A stretch of DNA of 34,841 nucleotides from an uncultured Blastocatellia bacterium (GCA_937934745.1 CALGZC010000019.1:1-34841), one strand, 5' to 3'; positions 15,534 to 27,000 are shown, counted from the first letter of the stretch. Program-made: numbers and translations. The notes: generated from the sequence alone by a model not told the origin.

Positions 15534-17120
15534 ATGTCACCTAACGTCGAAGCTAAGCGTTGTACTTCGTCAGGCATTGAGTTGAAGCCGTTTTACCTGC
15601 CATCCGATGCGCCGGTCACGGAAGTAGAACAGCCGGGTCAATACCCCTTTACACGGGGCATTCACGCCACGATGTACCGGGCCAAACTGTGGACGATGCG
15701 CCAATACGCCGGCTTTGCCACGGCGGCCGAATCCAACGCACGCTATCGCTATTTACTCGCGCAGGGCACCACCGGTCTGAGTGTCGCCTTTGATCTACCG
15801 ACCCAGATCGGACTGGACTCAGATTCGCCGCTTGCCCTCGGGGAGGTCGGGAAAGTCGGCGTTGCGATAGACTCGATTGAAGACATGGCGGTGTTGTTTG
15901 ATGGGATTCCGCTCGATCAGGTCTCAACCTCGATGACCATCAACGCCACGGCCCCGATTCTGCTGGCGCTGTACATTGCCGTCGGCAAACGCCAGGGTGT
16001 GCCGCCGAACAAGCTCAACGGGACGGTACAAAACGACATTCTCAAGGAATACATTGCGCGCGGTACGTACATCTACCCACCGCGTCCGTCGCTGCGGCTC
16101 ATCACTGATCTGTTTGCCTATTGCGCCCGAGAGGTGCCCAACTGGAACACCATTTCAATTTCCGGTTATCACATCCGGGAGGCCGGGGCGACGGCAGCGC
16201 AGGAAATTGCCTTCACGCTGGCCGATGCCATTGCCTACGTTGAAGCCGCCATCGCTGCCGGACTTGATGTCAACACCTTTGGCCCGCGCCTGTCGTTCTT
16301 TTTCAACGCCCACAACAACTTGTTTGAAGAGATTGCCAAGTTCCGCGCTGCCCGGCGCATGTGGGCAAAACTCATGCGGGAACGCTTCCGTGCGACCAAT
16401 CCCAGGGCGTGGATGCTCCGCTTCCACACGCAGACCGCAGGGAGCACGCTCACGGCACAGCAACCCGAAGTCAACGTCATTCGCACCACAGTCCAAGCAC
16501 TGGCTGCCGTGTTGGGGGGTACACAGTCTCTGCACACCAACGGTAAAGACGAAGCCCTAGGGCTGCCGACGGAAGAATCGGCGCGCATCGCCCTGCGCAC
16601 GCAGCAAGTGCTGGCCTATGAATCTGGTGTCGCCGATGTGGCCGACCCCTTGGGGGGGGCCTACTTTATCGAGTTCCTGACCGACGAACTCGAACGCCGC
16701 GCTACGGCGTACATCAATCAGATAGACGCGCTGGGCGGCATGCTGGCAGCCATCGAGCAGGGCTTTCCCCAACGTGAGATACAGCAGGCAGCATACGAAT
16801 ACCAGCGTGCCGTGGAGAACAACGCCGCCATTGTCGTCGGCGTCAACCGCTTTCAGGTGGATGAAGACCATCCAATTCCGATTCAACACATTGACCCGGA
16901 AATCGAACGCGCACAGGTTGAGCGGGTGCGCCGCCTGCGCGCCCGCCGGGATGCGGCAGCGTGCACAGCCGCACTGGACGCACTTGAGTCTGCCGCCCGT
17001 GGCACGGACAACTTGATGCCGTACATTCTGACCGCCGTAGAGAACTACGCCACCGTCGGCGAAATTTCCGACCGGCTGCGGCGCGTGTTTGGAGAACATC
17101 AGGAAACCGTCGTCTTTTGA
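15534..17120 (+). CDS. Methylmalonyl-CoA mutase large (catalytic) subunit, split type
   Basis: This is the catalytic barrel of the B12-dependent mutase that interconverts methylmalonyl-CoA and succinyl-CoA, a step of propionate and odd-chain or branched-chain metabolism. The ~528-residue protein ends after the barrel and linker and lacks the cobalamin-binding DxHxxG domain, so it needs a separate small subunit that is not in the window. Key segments are [49 protein letters not shown] and [16 protein letters not shown]58 in RQYAGF is tyrosine as in methylmalonyl-CoA mutases; isobutyryl-CoA mutases have phenylalanine there. The ATG at 15534 is preferred; a GTG at 15522 is in frame but has no ribosome-binding site. 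serS follows after 63 bases. Confidence 0.93.
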   Translation: MSPNVEAKRCTSSGIELKPFYLPSDAPVTEVEQPGQYPFTRGIHATMYRAKLWTMRQYAGFATAAESNARYRYLLAQGTTGLSVAFDLPTQIGLDSDSPLALGEVGKVGVAIDSIEDMAVLFDGIPLDQVSTSMTINATAPILLALYIAVGKRQGVPPNKLNGTVQNDILKEYIARGTYIYPPRPSLRLITDLFAYCAREVPNWNTISISGYHIREAGATAAQEIAFTLADAIAYVEAAIAAGLDVNTFGPRLSFFFNAHNNLFEEIAKFRAARRMWAKLMRERFRATNPRAWMLRFHTQTAGSTLTAQQPEVNVIRTTVQALAAVLGGTQSLHTNGKDEALGLPTEESARIALRTQQVLAYESGVADVADPLGGAYFIEFLTDELERRATAYINQIDALGGMLAAIEQGFPQREIQQAAYEYQRAVENNAAIVVGVNRFQVDEDHPIPIQHIDPEIERAQVERVRRLRARRDAAACTAALDALESAARGTDNLMPYILTAVENYATVGEISDRLRRVFGEHQETVVF

Positions 17121-17183
17121 GCGGTTTCAAACAGTGCCGCCCGGCCCCGATCCGCCGGCACGGCCCAAAGCATACCGGGAAGC

Positions 17184-18461
17184 ATGCTGGGACTTGATTT
17201 CATCCGCCAAAACTTCGATCTGGTTTGTCAGTCGCTCGCCAACCGTCGGTCAGAACTGACGCTGGACGCCTTTACCAAGCTGGACGCTGCCCGCCGGCGG
17301 TTGATCGGCGAGGTTGAGCAGCGTAAGGCGACGCTCAACCGTATCAGTCCCCAAATCGGGGCGCTGCTCAAAGCCGGTCAACAAGCGGAAGCCGAAGCGA
17401 AACGGTCTGAAATGCGCGCACTCAAAGCTGCGATTGAAGCCCTTGAAGCCGAACGAAACAGCGTTGAGGCGCAGTTACAGGAACTGCTTCGCATTATCCC
17501 CAACGTGCCACACCGCTCCGTTCCGGTCGGGGATGCCTCGGCCAACCAGGAAATCATGCGGTGGGGTGAGCCACGCCGCTTTGACTTTGAGCCGAAAGAT
17601 CACGTTGCGCTGGGTACCATGCTCGGCATCCTCGATCTTGACCGTGCCGCCAAGATTGCCGGTGCACGCTTCGCCGTCCTCAAAGGGTTAGGCGCTCAGC
17701 TTGAACGTGCGCTCATTCACTTCATGCTCGACTTGCACCTAACCGAACACGGTTACACGGAAGTCCTGCCCCCTTTGATCGTCAACGGCGACGCACTGTT
17801 CGGCACAGGGCAACTACCGAAGTTCGAGCAGGATTTGTTCAAGTTGACCGATGAACGTGGGTTGTACCTCATCCCGACCGCGGAAGTGCCGGTTACAAAC
17901 CTGCATCGCGGCGAGCTGTTAGAGGCAACGCAACTGCCGCTTCGCTATGTCGCCTACACGCCCTGTTTTCGGAGTGAGGCCGGGAGCTACGGCCGCGACA
18001 CCCGGGGCCTGATTCGACAGCACCAGTTTGACAAGGTGGAACTGGTTGCCTTTGTCAAACCGGAGGAAAGCTATGCCGAACTGGAGCGGCTCACGGGCAA
18101 TGCGGAAGTCGTCCTCCAACGCCTGGAACTGCCCTACCGCAAGGTCGTGTTGGCCACCGGGGACATGGGCTTTGCCGCTGCCAAGACGTATGACTTGGAA
18201 GTTTGGCTACCCAGTCAGCACACGTACCGGGAAATTTCCTCCTGTAGCAACTTTGAGGCGTTCCAGGCACGGCGGGCTGACATCCGCTTTCGCCGCGAGC
18301 CAGGCGCGAAACCGGAGTTTGTGCATACGCTGAACGGTTCGGGACTGGCCGTTGGGCGAACGTGGCTGGCCCTTTTAGAAAACCATCAACAAGCCGACGG
18401 ATCGGTTGTCATCCCACCGGCGTTGCGGCCCTACCTGGGCGGACTTACACGGCTCAGTTGA
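17184..18461 (+). CDS. serS: Seryl-tRNA synthetase
   Basis: This class II aminoacyl-tRNA synthetase charges tRNA-Ser (and tRNA-Sec if present). The 425-residue protein has the N-terminal two-helix coiled coil that grips the long variable arm (about residues 28-105). The catalytic core follows, with TAEVP, motif 2 ([14 protein letters not shown]), the [14 protein letters not shown] segment and motif 3 (GSGLAVGR). Length and motifs are typical. The ATG at 17184 is preceded by CCGGGAAG. A hybrid histidine kinase starts only 18 bases after its stop, so the signalling genes downstream may be read through from serS. Confidence 0.97.
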   Translation: MLGLDFIRQNFDLVCQSLANRRSELTLDAFTKLDAARRRLIGEVEQRKATLNRISPQIGALLKAGQQAEAEAKRSEMRALKAAIEALEAERNSVEAQLQELLRIIPNVPHRSVPVGDASANQEIMRWGEPRRFDFEPKDHVALGTMLGILDLDRAAKIAGARFAVLKGLGAQLERALIHFMLDLHLTEHGYTEVLPPLIVNGDALFGTGQLPKFEQDLFKLTDERGLYLIPTAEVPVTNLHRGELLEATQLPLRYVAYTPCFRSEAGSYGRDTRGLIRQHQFDKVELVAFVKPEESYAELERLTGNAEVVLQRLELPYRKVVLATGDMGFAAAKTYDLEVWLPSQHTYREISSCSNFEAFQARRADIRFRREPGAKPEFVHTLNGSGLAVGRTWLALLENHQQADGSVVIPPALRPYLGGLTRLS

Positions 18462-18479
18462 AGGGCAGCAGAAGAGGCT

Positions 18480-20624
18480 ATGGGCGAAACGGATGCGGTG
18501 AAGCACAACGAGTCCCTTTTTCGCGGGCGGTTGCACTACAAAATTCTGCTGACAACCCTGGTGTGTGCTGCGCCGCTCATCTTTGGGGTGGACTATCTGT
18601 TTTACCGCAACCTGCGCCGCGATAAGATCACCGAGCAAGCCCGTCATTTGCAGCACATTGCCGCCACCACGGCCACGCTGCTGGATGTCGCCGCGCTGCC
18701 GTCAGCGTCATCGGGCGAGTTTGCGCAGTTGGCGATGCTCAGCAGGCATTTTCAGGCCATCCAACAGGTCAATGAACTCGATCAGCCAATCGCGTTGTTC
18801 TACTGGCGGGAGGAGCGGTTCATCCCCGTTGAAACGCTGACCGACCCACTGCCGGTCCACCGGTTACGTCCTGAAGCGCGGCAGGCCGTTGTGCGTCGGG
18901 AAGTGGTGGCGACGGATGTGTACACGGACGAGCGGGGAACGTGGATTTCGGCCTATGCACCGTTTCGTGTCATCCCGGAAGGACCGGTCGCAGGTATTGT
19001 GGCAGTCAGTAGCCGCGCTGACCAGATGAACTTGCTCATCATTGAGCACTTCAAGCTCCTGTTTCTTGAAGTCACCCTGACGGGGTTGTTCATCGTTGCA
19101 TTTTTCTCACTCATTCTGCGGTATTTTGTTACGCAACCCCTGGGACGCCTGCTGGAAGCGGTGCAGGCTATGGCCCGACGCGATTACACATACCCGATTC
19201 AAACTGAAGCCAAGGATGAAATCGGTGCCTTGGCACGGGCCTTTGTGCAGATGCGCACCACGCTCCAGCACTACGTTGCCGAGTTGGAGTCGTTTGCGCA
19301 GACCCTTGAGGAGAAAGTCGAAGAACGCTCCCTCGACCTGATGAACGCCAATCAGGAGTTGTTGTTGGCCAACTCTGAGCTTTACGAAAACCAGCGCCAG
19401 TTGCGCAAAATCAACGAAGACCTGCGCCGTGCCAATCTGGCGGTGATGGAGAGCAATCGGCTCAAGTCCGAGTTTGTGGCAAACATGTCCCATGAACTAC
19501 GGACGCCTCTCAATGCCATCATCGGCTACACATCCTTGCTCCAGCGCGGGCGCTACGGTGCCCTCACGGAGGCACAGACGCGCGCCTTGACACGCATCGC
19601 CGAGAATTCGACAAATCTGCTGGAACTTATCAACACCTTTCTTGACTTTTCAAAGATCGCCGCCGGCAAGATGGAGGTCAAAATCAGTGAAATTGATCCG
19701 GTGCGCCTTCTCTCGGAGACTATCGCGCCGCTGGAAGCACTGGCGCGCGCTAAGGGACTGACGCTCAGCTTGGAAGCGCCTCCACAAATGCCTCTTGTGG
19801 CAACCGATCCAGCCCGGCTGCGGCAAGCGGTGACCAACCTTGTCTCCAACGCCCTCAAGTTTACCGAGCAGGGGAGCGTCACCGTCGCACTTCAGTTTGC
19901 GCCAGGTGACGAGACGTTCACGATTGAGGTGCGGGATACCGGGATTGGCATTGCCGAAAAGGACTTGCCGCACATCTTTGAGGAATTTCGCCAAGTGGAC
20001 GGCTCGGCCACGCGCAAGTACGGAGGGACAGGCTTGGGACTGGCGATTGCACGGAAAAATGTTCTGTTGCTGGATGGCGTTATCGAGGTGGAAAGTCAGG
20101 TCGGGCAAGGCTCGGTCTTTCGGGTTCGGCTGCCCCTGCGCTTACGTGAGCAGGAGCCAATGGGAGCCAGTGAAAAACCGATGTTGTTGCCGCGTCCTTC
20201 ACCGGACAACCGCATTATCCTGTGTATTGATGACGAGCCGGAGTTGGTCCAGCAGTTGAAAACAATGCTGGATTTGACCCACTACACGGTGATTAGTGCC
20301 CATAATGTGACGGAAGGACTGGAGTTAACGACTGTTTTACAGCCGCGCCTTGTGATCCTCGACCTCATTCTTCCCGGCATCAGCGGGCTGACCTACTTGG
20401 AGCGCTTGGCCGAAGACCCAACGCTGAGCCGCATTCCAGTCATCGTCGTCAGCCAAGCCGACCGCCGCATGGCACAGGCAGCTTTTGAGTTTCCGATGGT
20501 GATCGGGTACCACCCTAAGCCGCTTGACCGGGCCTGGCTTCTCAGCAACCTGCAGAAAATCGAGCAGGAACCTCTGTGGCGCCGCATTGGTGATGCGAAT
20601 GCGGTGGAAGCCCTGTCGTCATGA
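18480..20624 (+). CDS. Hybrid sensor histidine kinase with C-terminal receiver
   Basis: The 714-residue membrane sensor has two membrane helices (about 20-38 and 192-214) that flank an extracytoplasmic sensing region. A HAMP linker (about 217-265), a coiled coil, and the HisKA domain with phospho-acceptor H338 (NMSHELRTPLNAII) follow. The HATPase domain has N-box NLVSNALKF near 452 and G boxes DTGIGI and GGTGLGLAI. A fused receiver starts near 578, with acidic pair DDE, phospho-acceptor D628 (LVILDLILPG) and a lysine in HPKPLD. The sensing domain is not one I can name. The start ATG is 18 bases after serS with GAAGAGG before it. The stop overlaps the start of the next receiver gene (ATGA, 20621-20624), so the two are coupled. 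Confidence 0.95.
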   Translation: MGETDAVKHNESLFRGRLHYKILLTTLVCAAPLIFGVDYLFYRNLRRDKITEQARHLQHIAATTATLLDVAALPSASSGEFAQLAMLSRHFQAIQQVNELDQPIALFYWREERFIPVETLTDPLPVHRLRPEARQAVVRREVVATDVYTDERGTWISAYAPFRVIPEGPVAGIVAVSSRADQMNLLIIEHFKLLFLEVTLTGLFIVAFFSLILRYFVTQPLGRLLEAVQAMARRDYTYPIQTEAKDEIGALARAFVQMRTTLQHYVAELESFAQTLEEKVEERSLDLMNANQELLLANSELYENQRQLRKINEDLRRANLAVMESNRLKSEFVANMSHELRTPLNAIIGYTSLLQRGRYGALTEAQTRALTRIAENSTNLLELINTFLDFSKIAAGKMEVKISEIDPVRLLSETIAPLEALARAKGLTLSLEAPPQMPLVATDPARLRQAVTNLVSNALKFTEQGSVTVALQFAPGDETFTIEVRDTGIGIAEKDLPHIFEEFRQVDGSATRKYGGTGLGLAIARKNVLLLDGVIEVESQVGQGSVFRVRLPLRLREQEPMGASEKPMLLPRPSPDNRIILCIDDEPELVQQLKTMLDLTHYTVISAHNVTEGLELTTVLQPRLVILDLILPGISGLTYLERLAEDPTLSRIPVIVVSQADRRMAQAAFEFPMVIGYHPKPLDRAWLLSNLQKIEQEPLWRRIGDANAVEALSS

Positions 20625-21016
20625 CGCGCGTCCTAGTGGTTGAGGACAACGCCGACAGTCGTGAGATTCTCACGTTTGAGTTGGAAGCGGAAGGGTACGT
20701 TGTCTGCGCTGTCGGTGACGGCTTGCGCGCCGTGGAAGCAGCGGTGAGCTTTCGGCCGGATGTAATTGTAATGGACATATCGCTGCCAACCGTTGACGGA
20801 CTTGAAGCGACACGACGTATCAAAGCCGAACCGGGGCTGGCCTCCGTCCCGGTTCTGGCGCTGACCGCCCATGCTATGACGGAAGACGAAGCTCGTTTTC
20901 GAGCTGCCGGCTGCGACGCCTATTTGGCCAAACCGGCCGCCCCGGAAGCCGTTCTCCACGCCATTCGCCAACTGTTAGTGCCACCAACTACCTCCCCTAC
21001 CCCCTCAGATGCCTGA
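20621..21016 (+). CDS. Stand-alone response regulator receiver 1
   Basis: This 131-residue CheY-like protein is a receiver with no output domain. It has acidic residues E8 and D9, phospho-acceptor D52 (VIVMDISLP), T82 and K104 (YLAKP). The four-base overlap with the upstream hybrid kinase indicates coupled translation. It is the obvious candidate for receiving phosphate from that kinase, directly or through an unlinked phosphotransfer protein. The C-terminal tail after residue 120 is short and rich in P, T and S. No DNA-binding or enzymatic domain follows, so its output must come through protein contacts. Confidence 0.93.
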   Translation: MTRVLVVEDNADSREILTFELEAEGYVVCAVGDGLRAVEAAVSFRPDVIVMDISLPTVDGLEATRRIKAEPGLASVPVLALTAHAMTEDEARFRAAGCDAYLAKPAAPEAVLHAIRQLLVPPTTSPTPSDA

Positions 21017-21170
21017 GGTTGTGGGCCGCCCCGCGCCGCGCGTTGCGCAGCATCATCCGGCAGTGGGCGAAACCGGACAGTGGACAAAGTGGGCCAAATA
21101 GTAGAAAGTTCCTTACTACTTTGGTGCATACGGTACAACCGGCGAATCTTCCGTCCCCGTCGGAAAGTGT

Positions 21171-21620
21171 ATGGGACGTTTAGCCTCTGATCGACGGCCA
21201 CGCATTCTGGTTATTGACGACAACCAAGACGTACTCGACCTGCTCCGGGATGAACTTACCGCTGAAGGATACGAAGTTGAAACGGCGGTGGACGGCCTTG
21301 CCGGACTGCGCGCCCTCAAGCGATCCAAGCCGGATCTGGTCATTATTGACATCATGATGCCGCAGATTAGCGGCCCGGCCGTGATGACACTGATCGGCGA
21401 GAAAGAGCACTACCGTGCGTTGCGCGATGTGCCGATCATCATCATTTCGGCGCAATCCAACATCGAGTACGTCCGCGAGGAAGGGTTGGTGCTCGGCGAG
21501 TCAGACTATCTGACGAAGCCACTTGACTTTGACCGCCTCCACGCCCTGATCCAACGCAAACTGGCGCAGCGGGTTTCGGGCGGACCACAGGCCAATGCCG
21601 AGCACCTAGCGCCGACCTGA
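21171..21620 (+). CDS. Stand-alone response regulator receiver 2
   Basis: A second receiver-only protein of 149 residues. The acidic pair D16-D17 (VIDDNQD), phospho-acceptor D60 (LVIIDIMMP), a serine in IIIISAQS and lysine in YLTKPLD are all present. GGAAAG precedes the ATG at 21171. A gap of 154 bases separates it from receiver 1, so it may have its own promoter, although none was identified. It could act as a phosphate sink or alternative target for the hybrid kinase (18480), or serve the convergent kinase operon on the other strand. Confidence 0.92.
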   Translation: MGRLASDRRPRILVIDDNQDVLDLLRDELTAEGYEVETAVDGLAGLRALKRSKPDLVIIDIMMPQISGPAVMTLIGEKEHYRALRDVPIIIISAQSNIEYVREEGLVLGESDYLTKPLDFDRLHALIQRKLAQRVSGGPQANAEHLAPT

Positions 21621-21730
21621 CCGTCTCCCCGGTTTGTTCCACGCAGGCGCGGTCACGGCCGAATCCATCGCCGGCGTGCGTGAACTTGCCGGGTACTTGC
21701 CGGGCGGGCACCCTCCCCCCAGGAACGACA

Positions 21731-22276
21731 CTACGGCTGCTTTGCACCAGAACGCTCGCGGTACCCTTTTGCCCGTCCTTCTTCAAGCAGACGGCGAAGG
21801 TTTGCCTGCGCTTTGAAGAGACGGTATTCGGCATCCTGTCCGGGTGGCGGAGGGCTGTCGGCGTTGTCCTGCCGCTGTTTTTCTTCCTCTGCCTCGCGCA
21901 GTTCATAGCGCGCTTCTTCCACGGCACGCTGCCAGGCTTCCTCCGCAGAGGAAACAGCTTCCGTTTCCCTGCCTTCTCCATTGCCATCCGATGTGCCGGA
22001 CGGAGCCGCGCCGGATGTGTCCTCCCCTGCCGGGCTACTCGATGGGCCGTTCAGCAGAAGGTCCTGCGCTCCCAAGGGGAGATCATCCAGGGGCGGCATC
22101 GGCTTCGCAGGCGACGGGACAGCTTTGCGCGGCGACCGGCGCGAGTTTTTTTTCCCGCGCTGGGGCGCGGACGTAGGTGAAGAGGTGGCAACGGCGACAT
22201 CGTTGGCCGCTATCGTGGCTGTACCCGCAAAACAGCCTAAGTTGCCGACCATCAGCAAACTCAGCACTATGCTCAT
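21731..22276 (-). CDS. Small secreted coiled-coil protein, unknown function
   Basis: This 181-residue protein is not recognised. It starts at 22276 with a good ribosome-binding site (GTGAGGAAAA). An N-terminal hydrophobic segment (MSIVLSLLMVGNLGCFAG...) looks like a signal peptide; a cysteine at residue 15 does not sit in a canonical lipobox. A basic, Pro/Ser-rich stretch follows (GKKNSRRSPRKAVPSPAKP). The C-terminal part is strongly helical and charged, probably coiled coil (SSAEEAWQRAVEEARYELRE and later LFKAQANLRRLLEEG). The gene is 10 bases after the stop of the PAS histidine kinase and is the last gene of the kinase operon. By position it may be an accessory to the sensors upstream; that is inference only. 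Confidence 0.75.
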   Translation of the reverse strand: MSIVLSLLMVGNLGCFAGTATIAANDVAVATSSPTSAPQRGKKNSRRSPRKAVPSPAKPMPPLDDLPLGAQDLLLNGPSSSPAGEDTSGAAPSGTSDGNGEGRETEAVSSAEEAWQRAVEEARYELREAEEEKQRQDNADSPPPPGQDAEYRLFKAQANLRRLLEEGRAKGYRERSGAKQP

Positions 22277-22286
22277 TGTTTTTTCC

Positions 22287-24050
22287 TCACGTTGTAGCAA
22301 ATACTCGCAAAGGCAACACCACACGAAACTGCGCGCCGCCCTGCGGCAAATTTGAGGCCGCAATGCGTCCATTGTGACCGACGACGATTTTCCGAACAAT
22401 AGCGAGACCTAAACCATGGCCCTGCTGTTTTGTCGTGAAAAACGGGACGAACAGATTCTGGATAACCTCCGGGGGAAGACCGCTGCCCGAATCCTCAACC
22501 AGCAGTGTTGTTTCCGTTGGGCCGGTTTCGGCGCGCAGCACCACCCGTTTAATTGGAGCATCGTCCGGTATGGCTTCGATGGCGTTGCGAAGTAAATTTT
22601 CCAGAACTTGCCGGAGCAAGGCGGCGTCACCGGGCACAGTCGGTAAATCCCGGGCAATATCAAGTGTGATCCCGCGTTGAACAACGATATCCTCCAGCGT
22701 GGCAGCAACTTCGGATGCCGTTTCTGCCAGGTTGACCGGGGCGAAGATGATGCGCTTCGGGCGTGCAAAGGTTAGAAAATCGGTCACCACCTGCGTCAGT
22801 CGCCGCACCTCGGCGCGCAGGGCCGTCGCTGCCGGCGACGGGGCTGCATCCTGCGCCAACAAGCGCGCATAGCCGTCAATCGTTGCCAGCGAGTTTTTGA
22901 ACTCATGGGCAATGCCGGCCGCCAATTCCCCCACACTGGTCAAGGTTTCCTTCGCCTGCATTGTTGCCCGCAGCGCTGCCAATTCCGTAATGTTGGCGGC
23001 CAGACACAGGACGCTCGCGGCGCCGGGAATCGGCGACACACTGACGTCGAGTGTGCGTCGGTGCCCGGCCAACACCACCTCCAGCTCGGCTTTGCGCCGG
23101 ACGCTGCCATCGGCCAAGCTGTTGGCAACCATGGCTGCAAGCTCCGGCGCCTCGGCGAAAAAGGTTCGGTAGTCGCTTCCTGACGACCGGCCGAACAGCT
23201 GCTGCGCGGCTAGGTTGGCCAGCACAACCGTACCATCGGCAGCCGTCACAATGAGTGCATCGGGAATACTGGCCACCAGTCGGTCGCTAAACTGGGCTTG
23301 TTCGACGACACGTGTTTCGGCAGCGCTGCGAAGCCGTTCCAGTTCACGTCCGGCCGACTGTAAGCGGTCAATAACAGCTTGGTAGCCGGCCATGACTGCC
23401 TCAACGGAGGCAGTTGGGGTGGGCGCTCGCCCATCTGCTGTTCCTGTCAGCGTGCGCGATGGAGCCGTCGCATAACGCACCAGCCAAAATGCAGCTGCTG
23501 CAACCGCCAACCAGAATGGAAGTTCATAGGCCAGTCGAATTACCATCGCAGAAAGCCGGAACGTACGGTGTCGCACCACAACCCCCAGCATTCCCACCGG
23601 CGTGTTAGTGGCTGCGTGAACCGGGACAACAGCCAACCATTCTCCACCTGACAGGCGGGTGGCTTGTTCGGCGTCGTCCCGACCGGGTTCGAGCACTAAA
23701 CGTTCCGGTAACGGCAACGTCTGTGCGGCCGGTCCATCGTACGCCGTAGCCGTCCGCCGCCCACTTCGGTCGTACAGCGCAACGGCGACGCTAAAGTTTG
23801 GCGGCAGCAACGGCGGCGACAGGGATAAGGTTGTTATGTCGGTTGCCGAACCGATGCTGGCAACCAGGCGTCGTGCTGCCAGGCAGGCTTCGGCCTGTGC
23901 GCGTCCCTCAGCTTCCTGTTCATAAGCCTGACGCAGGGCGTAGGTTGCCCAGAGACCAACCAGACAGACACCGGTCAGCAACGTCACCAAGGCTGCCGTC
24001 AGTATCCGCCCCGTCTGATGGGAGCGGCGCCCCAAAGTGATCGATCCCAT
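22287..24050 (-). CDS. Membrane PAS sensor histidine kinase
   Basis: The 587-residue sensor has membrane helices at about 16-38 and 172-193 around a periplasmic domain. A PAS-like domain (about 255-355, with SIPDALIVTAADGTVVLAN) follows, then a HisKA domain with H382 (GIAHEFKNSLATI) and a HATPase domain with NLLRNAIEAI, DSGSGLPP and HGLGLAI. The HEFKN form of the H box is typical of NtrB/AtoS-like kinases, which often pair with sigma-54 response regulators; no such regulator is in the window. It starts 6 bases after the Ser/Thr kinase fusion gene and ends 10 bases before the small secreted protein, so the three are one transcription unit. Confidence 0.94.
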   Translation of the reverse strand: MGSITLGRRSHQTGRILTAALVTLLTGVCLVGLWATYALRQAYEQEAEGRAQAEACLAARRLVASIGSATDITTLSLSPPLLPPNFSVAVALYDRSGRRTATAYDGPAAQTLPLPERLVLEPGRDDAEQATRLSGGEWLAVVPVHAATNTPVGMLGVVVRHRTFRLSAMVIRLAYELPFWLAVAAAAFWLVRYATAPSRTLTGTADGRAPTPTASVEAVMAGYQAVIDRLQSAGRELERLRSAAETRVVEQAQFSDRLVASIPDALIVTAADGTVVLANLAAQQLFGRSSGSDYRTFFAEAPELAAMVANSLADGSVRRKAELEVVLAGHRRTLDVSVSPIPGAASVLCLAANITELAALRATMQAKETLTSVGELAAGIAHEFKNSLATIDGYARLLAQDAAPSPAATALRAEVRRLTQVVTDFLTFARPKRIIFAPVNLAETASEVAATLEDIVVQRGITLDIARDLPTVPGDAALLRQVLENLLRNAIEAIPDDAPIKRVVLRAETGPTETTLLVEDSGSGLPPEVIQNLFVPFFTTKQQGHGLGLAIVRKIVVGHNGRIAASNLPQGGAQFRVVLPLRVFATT

Positions 24051-24056
24051 CGGATG

Positions 24057-27000
24057 TCATTCACCGGATGGTGGGCAGGATTCACCCAGTCTCATTGTTA
24101 GGGTTGGCTTGTCATCATCCACTGCGCTGCGCTGAGCGACTTTTGGAAAACCACGACCTTCCTGGAGAGACGGCTGGGACAGATACTTGCTCAGCACCAC
24201 GGCCATGGTGCATGGTGTTGGGCGCTGCGCCGGGTCTTTTTCGAGCGCTTGTGCTACCAACTGGCTGAGTTCGTAGGGAATGTCGGGGCACACTTCGTGA
24301 ATCGGGTGCGGTTGATGCATCAGGTGCTGAAGCGCAATCCCTACGAACCCACCGGTGCTGGTAAAGGGCAGCTTGCCAGTCAACATTTGGTACAGCATCA
24401 CTCCGACGGCATACATATCTGACTTCCCATCGTAAGCCAGATGATTGATCCGTTCCGGGGCAAGGTAAGCGGCTGTGCCCACCAACACATTAGTCGTGCT
24501 GATCGTGATCCGCTGGGCAACATCCTCTTCCTCGAGGAGTTTTGCCACCCCAAAATCCACCACCTTGACAACCTCGCCGTCTTTTGCCTGGTGCAGAAAA
24601 ATATTATCCGGCTTGATATCCCGGTGGATGACGCCTTGGGCATGGGCCGCATCCAACACATCGAGGACTGGAATGAGAATCTCTGCACACCGCGCCGGCG
24701 ATAGCTTCCCGTATTGCTTGAGTTCGTCTGCCACGGTATAACCACACAGCAGCTCCATGACAAGGTAGGCGATCCCCTCTGCTGAGACCCCCGAATCCAA
24801 CACGGCGACAGCGTTAGGGTGGTTGACACGGCAGGCTGAGACCCCCTCGCGGCGAAAACGCTCCAGTGCTTGCGGGGAGTCATTGCCGGGTGATGGCCGA
24901 AACACCTTGACGGCGACCTTGCGGTTGAGCGCCAACTGGGTAGCTTCATACACGACCCCAAACCCACCGGACCCGATCTTCACATTCAGGTGGTATTTAC
25001 CATCCAGGATCGTGCCGGGCAGCGCCTCGGCCAAGGCGCTGAACACGAGGTCGGTACGCCGCTGTGCCTCGGCCAACGCTTCATTTTTGCGCGCCAAATC
25101 CTGGATGACACCCGCGAGTTTTTCGTTTTGTTCGGTCAGTTTTTGATTGGCGGAGGCTAGGGCTGCCGTTCGCTCCAACACTTTGGCTTCCAGTTCCAGC
25201 GTGCGCTTGTGGAGCCAATAGACTCGCCACTGCATGAGACCCAAGCCGAGTCCCACAAACACCAGCGCGTCCAAAGTCAAGGCCCACCAGCGCGTCCACC
25301 AGGGCGGATGGATGGTAAAACTCGACATGAGGACTTCCTGAACCCGTCCAAGGTAGTCGCGGGCACGCAGACGGAAGGTGTAGGTTCCCGGTGGTAAACT
25401 GGCAAAGGTGCGCTGACGGTCGGTTGTCCAGTGGGTTGGTTCGGGGTCGTAACCGAGCAACTGGGTGGCGTAGCGGGTCTCGTCGCATCGAAAGAAGCCG
25501 GGCAGTTCGTACTCGAATGTGATCTCATTTTGGTCATAGGTCAGCTCCAACGCCCCGCCAACGTGACTTTCCTGACCGCGAATGAGCACGCGCGTCAGGC
25601 GTGGTGGAACAGCCGCCGCCGCCGTGATTTCCTGCTCTGGATCAAACACTGCTAATCCGGCAACCGTTCCGATCCAGAGGCGGCCGTTGGCATCGCACAG
25701 GGCTGAACCGCCGTTGCACTCGTTACTGGGGAGGCCGTCTTCAGTGGTAAACGTCTCTACTAACGGCCGGCGCCAGCCGTCGGCTTGATTGCGCGTCAGC
25801 CGTGCAACGCCCCGATTTGTAAACACGTATATCCGCCCTTGCCGGTCATGACGCAGTTCGTAAGCGACATTATTCGGTAGCGCCGGGTCGGTACGGTCAT
25901 GGAGTACCTGCCAGGTTGGCACGTCGTTATCGAGGCTACCGACAGCAACGCCGCCATAGGTACCGACCCATAACGTGCGCTCCCCATCGTGTTCCAGAAG
26001 GTGCAGGGAACGCACCACATCACTGGGTAGTGCGCCACCGGCGCGGTCGTACACCATCCACCGACCGCGGTATAAACTTACCAACCCGCCACCGAACGTT
26101 CCAAACCACAACCGCTTACTGCCGGTCGGTTCATCCGTCGCCAACAGCGCCGTCACATACGGATTCGGCAGGTGTGCGCCGTCTTCAAAACGTCGGAGCC
26201 GCCCGTCCTGCCAGACGGCAATGCCTTTTTCTGTTCCGATCAAGAGTTGTGGACGGCCGGCAGTATCCTCCGTTTCCAGCATGCTCCACACACCATTGTC
26301 GGGAAGGTCGCTGTTGTCACGGTTGAAGACCGTCCACCGGCCGTTTTGCAAGCGGGCTAGGCCTCCAGTTGCCGTTCCGAACCAAACGGCCGGGCCGGCA
26401 GAGGCTTTGGTTGTGTAGCACAGACAGGACACAAAGCGGCTGGGCAGGGAGCTGTTCCGCGGCTCAAATACTTCCCACCGTCCACCTCGCAAGCAGGCAG
26501 CGCCGTGATTACGTGTCCCTATCCAGAATGTCCGTGAACCATCAGGCTCGGTGTATTCCAGCAGCGCCTTGATGCCCAAAGTGAAGATAACACTCGGCGG
26601 AAGCTGAACGCGAGACCACCCACCCAGCCGTAGGCGCGCCAACCCGCCGCCATTAGTTCCTACCCACAGGAGCGGCGGCCCGTTGCCGTGGCGTGTTTCA
26701 TACAGCGATGAAACCTCGCTGTTAGGAATCACTTTGGAATCGGTATCGTAAAGTGTCCACTCGCCCTGGTGATAAGCCGCCAGCCCACCGCCGTTTGTTC
26801 CGACCCATAGTGTCCACGTACCCTGGGGGGTGGAGGTCGCCAGCAGACTGCGGACCTGCGGCGTGCCGTTGAAGTTAGTGCGAACCAACGTCCACCGTCC
26901 GGCGCGATATGTGGCCACCCCGTGGTTGGCGAAGCCGACCCACAGCGTCGGAGCGTCATTCGGCGCTCGAACTTCAACCAGCGCCCGAATGTCGTTGGCG

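Noticed and set aside
15534-17120. Isobutyryl-CoA mutase instead of methylmalonyl-CoA mutase
   Set aside because: The active-site segment reads RQYAGF with tyrosine, as in methylmalonyl-CoA mutases; isobutyryl-CoA mutases have phenylalanine there.
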